This document shows positions 51,028-58,646 of a stretch of 64,000 nucleotides of DNA, one piece after another (position 1 is the first letter of the stretch; every line of letters starts with the position of its first letter). The stretch is from Candidatus Altarchaeales archaeon (lineage in GTDB: Archaea; Altiarchaeota; Altiarchaeia; IMC4; SCGC-AAA252-I15). A model generated the notes under the pieces. It was not told the DNA's origin and did no database searches. It saw nothing but the letters and a program-made list of their open reading frames with translations. Where the stretch lies: assembly GCA_014727915.1 (NCBI GenBank), contig WJMO01000005.1, positions 372,001-436,000 of the forward strand. The letters run 5' to 3'. The translations under genes and the position numbers were made by a program.

Positions 51028-51480
51028 TTATCCCTTCTTCTTGAAGAAAAGCCAGTTCCTGGGGTTCCCGCCCATTCTCGTCTGCAACAGCACATAACCG
51101 CCTTTCAGCTTCTCGCCTCGCAGGTCCAGCACATACTTCCCCCTGCCTTCCTCCAAGGCCTCGAACGTCCCCATGTCCCATATCCTGACTTCTCCGCCGC
51201 CGTATTCTCCTTTGGGTATGGTGCCTTCGAAGGTGGCGTAGGCTAGGGGATGGTCTTCGGTCTCCACTGCAAGCCGTTTCACACCCGCGTCAGAGGGCGG
51301 TTCCTTCGGGAGGGCCCAGCTCTTCAGCACCCCGTTGAATTCCAGGCGGAGGTCCCAGTGGAGGTGGCTCGCATGGTGTTCTTGTATCGCATAAACCGGC
51401 CGGGGCAGGTCCACTTCGTCATCGAACGGTTCTGTCGTCTTCCCCGGGTCTCGCTTGCTCCGGTACTCCTCCAATAGCAT
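51028..51480 (-). CDS. Stand-alone LigD-type 3'-phosphoesterase domain
   Basis: A 150-residue protein matching the phosphoesterase (PE) domain of bacterial NHEJ ligase D: YAIQEHHASHLHWDLRLEFNGVLKSWALPK, then GTIPKGEYGGGEVRIWD. The conserved His and Asp/Glu metal ligands (HHASHLHWD) are present. It removes 3' phosphates and ribonucleotides from DNA ends. Independent copies occur in some archaea and bacteria that lack Ku and the ligase. No DNA repair partner is next to it. ATG at 51480. Confidence 0.92.
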   Translation of the reverse strand: MLLEEYRSKRDPGKTTEPFDDEVDLPRPVYAIQEHHASHLHWDLRLEFNGVLKSWALPKEPPSDAGVKRLAVETEDHPLAYATFEGTIPKGEYGGGEVRIWDMGTFEALEEGRGKYVLDLRGEKLKGGYVLLQTRMGGNPRNWLFFKKKG

Positions 51481-51490
51481 CGTTTAAAAT

Positions 51491-52270
51491 ATGCCGGTTT
51501 TAAATAAATTACAGGTGTTGGATGTGTCTGTTGAATATGAGATCATTGGGGATGACATGCAGGCTGTCATCTTCAAGTTGAAGAACGGGGAGAGGATAAG
51601 GGCCGAGGCCGGGGCGATGATGCTGATGGACGCTAGCATAAGGATGGAGACGACCACAGGCGGGGGCATAATGCAGGGTTTGAAGCGGGTGCTGACCCGG
51701 GAGAGCTTCTTCATACCTCATTTCGAGTGCACGGGCCCGGAGGGGGAGGTCGGCTTCAGCGGCCCTTTCCCGGGCAAGATCGTGGCTTTGGACGTGGGAG
51801 GGGGCAGGAGCATACTCTGCCAGAAGGACAGCTACCTCTGCTCCACCGACCGTGTGGATGTTAGCATCGGATTCACCAAGAAGTTGGGCGCGGGCTTCTT
51901 CGGCGGCGAGGGATTCATATTGCAGAAATTGGAGGGTGAGGGTCAGGTGTTCGTCCACGCCGGCGGCACGGTGATAGAGCGGGTGCTGCAGGCGGGCGAG
52001 GAGCTGCGGGTTGACACGGGTTGTCTCGTGGCGTTTGACGACTCGGTCCAGTATGACATCAAGTTTATCGGCGGCGTCAGGAACGTGTTGTTCGGCGGGG
52101 AGGGCCTGTTCTTCGCGTTGTTGCGGGGCCCGGGCAAGGTGTTGATTCAGACGCTGCCTTTCAGCAGGTTGGCTGACCGTGTGATCTCCGCTAGCAGGCT
52201 TGCCGGCGGCGGGGGCCGTGGTGAAGTAGGCGGTTTGCGCAGCGTCTTCGGCGGTGACAAGGGCTTCTAG
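51491..52270 (+). CDS. AIM24/TIGR00266 family protein
   Basis: A 259-residue beta-rich protein of the AIM24/TIGR00266 group (VKTALIDEVE-like start replaced here; IRAEAGAMMLMDASIRMET, GEVGFSGPFPGKIVALDVGG, VFVHAGGTVIERVLQAGEELRVDTGCLVAF). This fold is similar to a tryptophan-RNA-binding attenuator/mitochondrial AIM24 protein; the role in archaea is not known. Its end overlaps the Thr-rich gene by 4 nt. ATG 51491 with gtttaaaatATG suggests leaderless start. Confidence 0.85.
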   Translation: MPVLNKLQVLDVSVEYEIIGDDMQAVIFKLKNGERIRAEAGAMMLMDASIRMETTTGGGIMQGLKRVLTRESFFIPHFECTGPEGEVGFSGPFPGKIVALDVGGGRSILCQKDSYLCSTDRVDVSIGFTKKLGAGFFGGEGFILQKLEGEGQVFVHAGGTVIERVLQAGEELRVDTGCLVAFDDSVQYDIKFIGGVRNVLFGGEGLFFALLRGPGKVLIQTLPFSRLADRVISASRLAGGGGRGEVGGLRSVFGGDKGF

Positions 52271-53127
52271 TCCCAGAAGAGGAGGAAATCCCACACTTTC
52301 GCCATTAGTTCTATCGTTATGTCCAGTGGAGTCTTGAACAATAGCTTCCCCAACAGTCCAGGTTCCGGCTGGGTGGTGCTGGTGGTTGTCGTTACCGTGG
52401 TCGCTGTCGTGGTCGTGGCTTTGACTGTCGTCGTCGTGGGCGCCCGGGTGGTGGTAGTCCTCCTCTGAGTCGTTGTCGTGCTCCTGTCTGTGGTGGTTGT
52501 CGCCCGCTGGGTGGTGGTTGTGGTGGAATCCTTCAAGGTCGTGGTAGTGGTGGTGGGTATGCACCTCCTACCCCCGTCTTGGAGGTAGTCTTCGTCGCAG
52601 TATTCGTCGTCCTTGCACTCGTCGTAGGGGTCGTCGTCCCGGTCGTCATCGTCTTCCCTGCACTCGTGTTCGTCATCGCATATGAAATGGATGAAATACC
52701 TCCACACGTCGCCCCTGTAGCACCTGTACTCGGTATCGTCGTCGCAGTCGTCGTCGTCCGCGCACTCCCAGTCATCTCCCATAGTGGTCGTAGTGGTTGA
52801 ATCTGTGGTCGTGGTGGTCGTGGCTATAGTCGTCGTGGTCGAGTTGGCTTGTAATGTTGTGCTCGTGGGAGCTACTGTTGTTGTTGTCGCGTTCACCAGG
52901 GTGGTGGTTGTGGGTGGCTGGGTAGTGGTTGTCTGATCCGGTAGTGTTGTAGTAGTCGGAGCCAATGTCGTTGTCGGTGCTAGCGTGGTCGTGGGTGCTA
53001 GCGTGGTCGTGGGTGCTAGCGTGGTCGTGGGTGCTAGCGTGGTCGTGGTCTGGTTGGTTTGTCCAGCAGAGTATGTTGAAAAGAGAACTAACACCAACGC
53101 TGCCATTGACATCCTTCCCACTTTCAT
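52267..53127 (-). CDS. Thr-rich surface protein with hexapeptide tandem repeat
   Basis: A 286-residue protein: signal peptide (SMAALVLVLFSTYSAGQ), then Thr-rich low-complexity regions containing five APTTTL hexapeptides (DNA repeat 52961-53050), an acidic Cys-rich middle part (ECADDDDCDDDTEYRCYRGDVW...HFICDDEHECREDDDD) suited to Ca2+ binding, another Thr-rich stretch and a C-terminal segment (LLFKTPLDITIELMAKVWDFLLFWD) that could contact the membrane. No enzymatic motif. This is a typical extended O-glycosylated archaeal surface protein. Co-directional with the nearby nth gene, about 100 nt of very AT-rich DNA away. Confidence 0.72.
   Translation of the reverse strand: MKVGRMSMAALVLVLFSTYSAGQTNQTTTTLAPTTTLAPTTTLAPTTTLAPTTTLAPTTTTLPDQTTTTQPPTTTTLVNATTTTVAPTSTTLQANSTTTTIATTTTTTDSTTTTTMGDDWECADDDDCDDDTEYRCYRGDVWRYFIHFICDDEHECREDDDDRDDDPYDECKDDEYCDEDYLQDGGRRCIPTTTTTTLKDSTTTTTQRATTTTDRSTTTTQRRTTTTRAPTTTTVKATTTTATTVTTTTSTTQPEPGLLGKLLFKTPLDITIELMAKVWDFLLFWD
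52961..53050 (-). repeat. Five tandem 18-bp units coding APTTTL
   Basis: Four near-identical copies of gctagcgtggtcgtgggt start at 52979, 52997, 53015 and 53033 (the last differs at its end) with one degenerate copy at 52961. They encode the Thr-rich hexapeptides of the surface protein and are likely to vary in number between strains through slippage. Confidence 0.8.
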
Positions 53128-53226
53128 CTTTGAGTTATTCGGGTTATTCGGTTAAAAACTTCCAAACCCTCTGCCAATAATTATTTTGATTTTTTTATAA
53201 ATTATTACAACTTTTATTTCAATAGT

Positions 53227-53892
53227 TTATAATCCATTGCGTGGGCAGATGTGTTTGACCTGGCATTCGTCGCATCTGGGCTTGCGCGCCCGGCAAACCG
53301 CCCGGCCGTGCTCGACGAACACCCGGTTCACGCTGCTCCAATCCCCCCGGGGATATGCGTCCATGAGGTCCCTTTCGATCTTCACCGGATCAGTGTTACC
53401 TGTCAAACCCATCCGGTAGGACAGCCTCTTCACGTGGGTGTCCACGGCGATGCCCTCCACCCTGTCAAAGGCGGCGAACAACACGATGTTAGCAGTCTTC
53501 CTCGCGACACCCGGGAGCGTGAGAAGATCATCCATCGTGTCCGGAACCTCACCCCCATACTCCTCGACTATCCTTCCTGCAGCGCCCCGTATGTTCTTGG
53601 CCTTGTTCCTGTAGAACCCCGTGCTCCTGATATCCTTCTCCAAATCCTCCTGCCGCGCATTCGCATAGTCCTCTGCAGTCCGGTACTTCCGGAACAATTC
53701 CCTGGTCACGACGTTCACCCTGGCGTCAGTGCACTGAGCGGACAATATGGTGGCGACTAGCATCTCCAACGGCGTCCTATGCTCCAACGCGGTCTTCGGA
53801 GCCCTGGGATACACCCTCTTCAGCACAGCCAGTATCTCCCCCGCATGGTCAGGGGATGGTGCAGCAGCACCCGTCGATGTAGATTTCATCAT
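53227..53892 (-). CDS. nth: Endonuclease III (Nth)
   Basis: A 221-residue base-excision glycosylase/AP lyase. HhH LPGVARKTANIVL, catalytic region with VDTHVKRLSYRMG (Asp), Lys in the preceding HhH, and an Fe-S cluster motif CRARKPRCDECQVKHIC (Cx6Cx2Cx5C) at the end. It cuts oxidised pyrimidines. The start used is ATG 53892, which makes a 44-nt overlap with the upstream lipoprotein gene; residues before LAVLKRVYP are unconserved and the true start could be later. Confidence 0.94.
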   Translation of the reverse strand: MMKSTSTGAAAPSPDHAGEILAVLKRVYPRAPKTALEHRTPLEMLVATILSAQCTDARVNVVTRELFRKYRTAEDYANARQEDLEKDIRSTGFYRNKAKNIRGAAGRIVEEYGGEVPDTMDDLLTLPGVARKTANIVLFAAFDRVEGIAVDTHVKRLSYRMGLTGNTDPVKIERDLMDAYPRGDWSSVNRVFVEHGRAVCRARKPRCDECQVKHICPRNGL

Positions 53893-55279
53893 AAGAACAG
53901 TCGCTTTGGCTGTGGACCTTACGGCCTGCAGAATACTGACCCCACTGGCAGAACTCCTCGCAGTCCTGGTCAGTGTAATCCGGGATGCACCTGCACTCGC
54001 TACTCTGTTGCATGCACCAGCTGCCGCTGCTGCAGCTGCCACCGCAGTATGGGTATGTGACCTGGCAGGGAACAGCCAAGACGGTCGTAGGGGGACTCAT
54101 GGTCGTGGTCACCCTAACAGTGGTCGTAGTGGCCCTCAATGTGGTGGTCGACGATGTGGGAACGCACTCGCACATGGCCAGTCTCTTACCCACACCCGCG
54201 ATATACGTGCACTTCTGCCCCCGGGGGCAGATGCCGCCGGCGCAGGTCTTCGTGAAACCCGGCAGCACGAGGTTGCACGGCTTGCCAGGCTGGGTGGTCG
54301 ATGTGGTGGTCGTCGCATACAATGGGCCGAGGCAGAGGCACTCGCACGGCCCCCTCTCATCCTCTCCAAGGCAGCAACCGTCGCAGCCCCGGTATATGCA
54401 CCCCAGCCGGTCCCCCCTGTTGGAGGCGTCCGGGCATACAGCATGGCTGTTCTGCCAGACATCGCAGAGGCCGTCGACCGCGTAGAACCTCGGGTTGGCG
54501 CCCCTCGGGTAGTCCGCCCTGCACCTTTCAGGGCAGTTGACGTCTTCGCAGGGGTCGCCGGCATCCGGTACCGTTGTAGTCGTTGAATCCCCGTCTCCCC
54601 CCTCTATTGTGATGCAGCAGCATTCGCTGGGGTCGCAGTCCCCGTCGCCCAACGGCACGTGCGTGAACCCGTCCGGGCACGGCTCAAAGCAGAGGTGTGA
54701 CGTGTATCCACTGTCCTCGCACGCGTCCTTGCAGGTTATCAGGCTTGAGTTCACGCATTTCGCGTTCACGCAGGTCTCCCACTCCTCGCATCTGTCGTAG
54801 GCTTCGATGTCCGACTTCATGGTGCACGTTGCATCCGGCTTGCCCGGCCTGCTGCACCTGGGCTTCTCAACGTATGTCACGACGTTACCCCGGTAGCATT
54901 TCAGGTAGCTGGTCTCCTCCCCGCAGTCCTTGTGCATACGGCATGCGATAGTAGTGGACGTCGTAGTCGGCTCTGGCAGGGTTGAGTCGGTGGTGGTTGT
55001 TAAGCTTGATGACGTGGCCGGCACCGCCTTAACAGTCGAGGTCGTCTGCAGCGTAGATGTCGAAACGGTTATGGCGGTCTCCTCGTCGTCACAGACCCTG
55101 TTGCTGTTTATGTCCAGGCAGCATTCCTCCCCCTTCTGGAGGTATGGGGGGTTGCATACGAACGATTCCTCCCTGTCCGGCGGTGTGACCTCGATGCCGA
55201 GGGGCTCGCATAGGCACCCTGAGAGGAGCAGGAGGGACAGTAGGACTAGCATTGATATCAAATGATGCCTGGCCCTCAT
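53849..55279 (-). CDS. Cys-rich secreted lipoprotein with poly-Thr linkers
   Basis: A 476-residue lipoprotein (lipobox LLLSGCLCE) with about 50 cysteines arranged in several small modules separated by Thr-rich linkers. Examples: CEECCLDINSNRVCDDEE, ITCKDACEDSGYTSHLCFEPCPDG (scorpion-toxin/knottin-like spacing) and CNLVLPGFTKTCAGGICPRGQKC. Such knottin-like modules on the surface may bind other proteins or polymers; no module was named with confidence. The C-terminus CSYDEIYIDGCCCTIP overlaps nth. Like the genes at 46634, 49227 and 52267, it belongs to a surface family of this genome. Confidence 0.72.
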   Translation of the reverse strand: MRARHHLISMLVLLSLLLLSGCLCEPLGIEVTPPDREESFVCNPPYLQKGEECCLDINSNRVCDDEETAITVSTSTLQTTSTVKAVPATSSSLTTTTDSTLPEPTTTSTTIACRMHKDCGEETSYLKCYRGNVVTYVEKPRCSRPGKPDATCTMKSDIEAYDRCEEWETCVNAKCVNSSLITCKDACEDSGYTSHLCFEPCPDGFTHVPLGDGDCDPSECCCITIEGGDGDSTTTTVPDAGDPCEDVNCPERCRADYPRGANPRFYAVDGLCDVWQNSHAVCPDASNRGDRLGCIYRGCDGCCLGEDERGPCECLCLGPLYATTTTSTTQPGKPCNLVLPGFTKTCAGGICPRGQKCTYIAGVGKRLAMCECVPTSSTTTLRATTTTVRVTTTMSPPTTVLAVPCQVTYPYCGGSCSSGSWCMQQSSECRCIPDYTDQDCEEFCQWGQYSAGRKVHSQSDCSYDEIYIDGCCCTIP

Positions 55280-55609
55280 ACGATATAAGTATTCGATGTG
55301 GGATTTAAAACTTGGGAGAGGGATTAGAAGCAGTGTGCCATAGGGTCAGGTAGGGTTTTTACGCCCACCTTCCTTGCGGAAGATATCCCTGATGCACCAT
55401 CTTGCGTAAGCTTAATGGGTTTCTTGACACCACATCACTCCTGAGAGCGTTCAACCAGGTTGAACCGATAACCTCCTATGCGGCTATCAATGGGATGTCC
55501 TTTTCAGGGTATTACCTGATTTCCCCGCACAAAAATTTGCGTATTACTACATATGATGTGCTCATATAAATACTTATCGATTGTCGTGTACATTCTTGTG
55601 CACTCAAAC
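55280..55609. other. Intergenic region with a possible gene remnant and promoter of the phosphoesterase
   Basis: A 330-nt stretch. One plus-strand frame (55393-55569) stays open for 58 codons and reads protein-like (FLDTTSLLRAFNQVEPITSYAAING then YYLISPHKNLR), ending in TAA at 55567; it has no good start and may be a decayed gene. The TATA box catataaata (55563-55572) about 40 nt before the ATG at 55610 serves the downstream gene, and the minus-strand promoter of the lipoprotein lies near 55285-55320. No other feature seen. Confidence 0.4.
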
Positions 55610-57979
55610 ATGGTTTTTTTCAATTATTTAGAAAATCACCCAATAGATACTGGTAAAAAATTGAATTCCAAACATAAACTGTTCCTGGTGATGTCGATCG
55701 TTGCATTCGCTCAACTGGCAGTATCACAGCTTACCGTAGACCTGAACACACCAGTTGACGGCGGGAACGTATCGGACACGTCAGTCACCTTCAACTGCAC
55801 GGCATACTCCCCAGGCCCCGGCCTAGAGAACGTTACCCTGTACTTCTCAACCATTGGCGCGGGAATAACCCAGACGGCATATTTCCAGGACGATAGGGAC
55901 GGGTACACGGGAACCAGGGACGCTACCATAAAGGAGGGAGACCCGGACAACAACTACGAGACGGAGGCTCCATTGTACGTTGACGGCTCCACGCCGTCAG
56001 GTTATGAGAACTGGGCTCTGATGAAGTTCGACATATCCTCGATACCCTCCTACGCCACAGTAACCGGGGTCAACCTGTCAGTGTACATCGTGGACCAGGG
56101 CGACGCCTACGCATTCTACCAGGTCAAGCGGGACTGGGTCGAGTCTGAAGTCACCTATAACGAGTACTCTTCCGGGAACAGCTGGGAGACAGCGGGGGCC
56201 AAGGGTGCGAATGACATTGGCTCGACTGTGTTGGCAAGACTGCCCGGAACCGGCTATTCCGGGAACCAGACCATACAATTCAACCCGGACGGTATCGCCC
56301 TCGTCCAGGACTGGGTGGACGGCACGACCAGCAACTATGGCTTCATAATAGTGAACGTATCAATGACTGGCGGGACCGACATAGCATCGAGCGAGGGAGA
56401 CACGGAGAGGCACCCCGTCCTGGCCGTGACATACCAGTATGGGATCTCATGGCATGCCAACGAGACCAAATCCGCATCCGGCGCCGAGGACAATTTACTC
56501 TTCACCAAGACGCTCACAGACAACGTCGGATACGAGTGGAACTGCCTGGCTGTTGACACGCCAAACGCACAGAACTTCTCCATATCCAACTATACCTTCT
56601 CACTGAACACGAGCTTCATACCCGGCTACCCGAACAGCCCCCAACTGATCTATCCCCCAGACGGGTCTTTCCTATCGACGACGGACGTGCTGTTGAACGT
56701 GACAGTCGACGAACCGGAGGCTGGAGGCTTGGACGTCACATTCTACGGCCGGAACGTCTCGGAAAACTTCACCATGATCGCTTTGCCAGACACCCAAAAC
56801 TACGTCGAATACGAGGCTAACGCGCCGATATTCACAAACCAGACCCAGTGGATAGCCCAGCACTACAGCGACATGAACATAAAGATGGTATTGCACGAAG
56901 GCGATGTCGGAGACCACTGGAACTCGGACACGGAATACGTCCGCGCCAACACGAGCCTTTCAGTCCTCGACAACCACGACATACCCTACAGTGTGGTGCC
57001 CGGCAACCACGACCACGAAGGGGACACGGACAGCTCAACAGCCTACTATAACACCTACTTCCCCGTCTCCCGCTATGAGGGAGAGAGCTGGTGGGGAGGC
57101 AACTACAGCGGTAACGACAACAACTACCAGCTGATGACCATCAACGGCATGGACTTCATATTCCTGAGCCTTGACGTCTGCCCGTCAGACGACGAGATAC
57201 GATGGGCCAACGAGACATTCGAGGCATACCCCGACAGGAGGGGCATACTTACCACACACGCCTACTTGGACTCCAGCGGGGGCAGGACGCCCCACTACTG
57301 CTCGAACACCCAGTACATCTGGGACGACCTCATACGCCACCATGACAACCTCCAGATAGTCCTCTGCGGCCATGTACACTCTGAAAAACGGAGGACAGAC
57401 GACAACCTCGCGGGTAACCCTGTCCATCAGATGCTGGCAGACTACCAGGACCTGTCGAACGGCGGTAACGGCTATCTGAGGATCCTCACGTTCTCTCCAG
57501 CCGACGACACCATCTACGTGAAGACATATTCCCCCTACCTCGAACAATATGACACGGACTCTGAGAGCGAGTTCACCCTGGCCTACACGATGTCGAACGG
57601 CTACGCGGACCTAGGCGGCATCGTCGGCGTGGAAAGCGGGTCACACGCCAACATCACATGGTCGGAGCCCTGGGAGGACACCACCTACCAGTGGTTCGTA
57701 AGCGTGGTCGACGACGAATCCAAGATGACCAACTCTACCGTCTGGTCCTTCAACATAGACAATCTCATATGCACGGGCAGGGACTACACGGGAACAGGCA
57801 ACTGGGACGTGACATCGGACAACAGCTGCCTTGACACGGACATATCCGTGCAAGGGCTGCTGAACGTGAACAACTCGCTACTATCCGTGAATGGGCTCAC
57901 AATATCGCTCAACAATCCGATGCTCCGATTGAACGGTGGTCAGATCTCACTGGCTGACTCCGTCCTCGCATTCCCCTAA
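55610..57979 (+). CDS. Secreted calcineurin-like phosphoesterase with DNRLRE-type domain
   Basis: A 789-residue extracellular protein. After a signal sequence (SIVAFAQLAVSQ) come an N-terminal Ig-like part, a DNRLRE/CBM96-type domain (about residues 95-280; TATIKEGD, WALMKFDISSIP, VNLSVYIVDQGD) and a metallophosphoesterase domain at about residues 420-660 with the metal motifs LPDTQNYV, EGDVGDHW, VPGNHDHEGD and LCGHVHSEKR. The C-terminal 130 residues form another Ig-like/beta domain. It would cut phosphate esters outside the cell. The start at 55610 is chosen because a TATA box lies about 40 nt upstream; another in-frame ATG is at 55553. Confidence 0.85.
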   Translation: MVFFNYLENHPIDTGKKLNSKHKLFLVMSIVAFAQLAVSQLTVDLNTPVDGGNVSDTSVTFNCTAYSPGPGLENVTLYFSTIGAGITQTAYFQDDRDGYTGTRDATIKEGDPDNNYETEAPLYVDGSTPSGYENWALMKFDISSIPSYATVTGVNLSVYIVDQGDAYAFYQVKRDWVESEVTYNEYSSGNSWETAGAKGANDIGSTVLARLPGTGYSGNQTIQFNPDGIALVQDWVDGTTSNYGFIIVNVSMTGGTDIASSEGDTERHPVLAVTYQYGISWHANETKSASGAEDNLLFTKTLTDNVGYEWNCLAVDTPNAQNFSISNYTFSLNTSFIPGYPNSPQLIYPPDGSFLSTTDVLLNVTVDEPEAGGLDVTFYGRNVSENFTMIALPDTQNYVEYEANAPIFTNQTQWIAQHYSDMNIKMVLHEGDVGDHWNSDTEYVRANTSLSVLDNHDIPYSVVPGNHDHEGDTDSSTAYYNTYFPVSRYEGESWWGGNYSGNDNNYQLMTINGMDFIFLSLDVCPSDDEIRWANETFEAYPDRRGILTTHAYLDSSGGRTPHYCSNTQYIWDDLIRHHDNLQIVLCGHVHSEKRRTDDNLAGNPVHQMLADYQDLSNGGNGYLRILTFSPADDTIYVKTYSPYLEQYDTDSESEFTLAYTMSNGYADLGGIVGVESGSHANITWSEPWEDTTYQWFVSVVDDESKMTNSTVWSFNIDNLICTGRDYTGTGNWDVTSDNSCLDTDISVQGLLNVNNSLLSVNGLTISLNNPMLRLNGGQISLADSVLAFP

Positions 57980-57990
57980 AAAGGACTATT

Positions 57991-58251
57991 TCAGAACATG
58001 TCAGGGGTTTTCCCCGCTGCTTTCACAACGCCCACGACGACTCCAGCGTCCAGCCATCCCTCAGCGTACTCCAAAGCTGCGAAGGCATTCACGTATTCTC
58101 CGTTGTCGCGGAAGTGGAGTGCGTCTTTGTAGTATCTTAATGCGCTGTCCCTGACCTTCTCCCCTCGCTCGTCCAGGGACTCTATGTTGTTGAAGGATGA
58201 TTCGGCCTTCTCCAGGTATCTCTCCAGCCGCTCTCTCAGCTCACTTGTCAT
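57991..58251 (-). CDS. DUF357 family protein
   Basis: An 86-residue helical archaeal protein of DUF357: YYKDALHFRDNGEYVNAFAALEYAEGWLDAG is the family hallmark. Two to three helices form a hairpin; function unknown. It overlaps the DUF211 gene by 11 nt, a combination seen in other archaea. Confidence 0.88.
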   Translation of the reverse strand: MTSELRERLERYLEKAESSFNNIESLDERGEKVRDSALRYYKDALHFRDNGEYVNAFAALEYAEGWLDAGVVVGVVKAAGKTPDMF

Positions 58252-58552
58252 GTTGTTCCAGGATACGATCGTGTAAGGTGGCCTCCTCCTGGACTACGGT
58301 CTTGCCGGCGGCCACCTCGTCAATGCTGTGGATGGTGGCGCCGATGTCCATGACAATCTTCTTGATGTTGTTTATGTCAGGGAACTTCCCCTCCACAGTC
58401 ACCTTGACGTTCTCCACCCTCTGGTCTATCTCGTAGACGCTGATGTTAACGCCCTCTATACCGTCCACTTCCGCTATGTTCTTGGCCAATACCGTTATGT
58501 TGGGGTCGTGGGGCTTGAGCACGTCCAACACCACACGTCGAAGCTCTATCAT
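58241..58552 (-). CDS. DUF211 family protein
   Basis: A 103-residue protein of archaeal DUF211: IELRRVVLDVLKPHDPNITVLAKNIAEVDGIEGVNISVYEID, then VTVEGKFPDI and DIGATIHSIDEVAAGK. The ferredoxin-like fold and short size fit. Known members form oligomers; no activity is established. Together with the DUF357 gene it is transcribed away from the acyl-CoA synthetase gene, with which it shares a promoter region. Confidence 0.9.
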   Translation of the reverse strand: MIELRRVVLDVLKPHDPNITVLAKNIAEVDGIEGVNISVYEIDQRVENVKVTVEGKFPDINNIKKIVMDIGATIHSIDEVAAGKTVVQEEATLHDRILEQHDK

Positions 58553-58646
58553 TTTGGATTAGATTACACATCCCTCCTTAAATATGATGCGCTGGTATTT
58601 TTACCATTGAGGACATAAATAAACCCAGACCATCGGAGGAGAGCGG

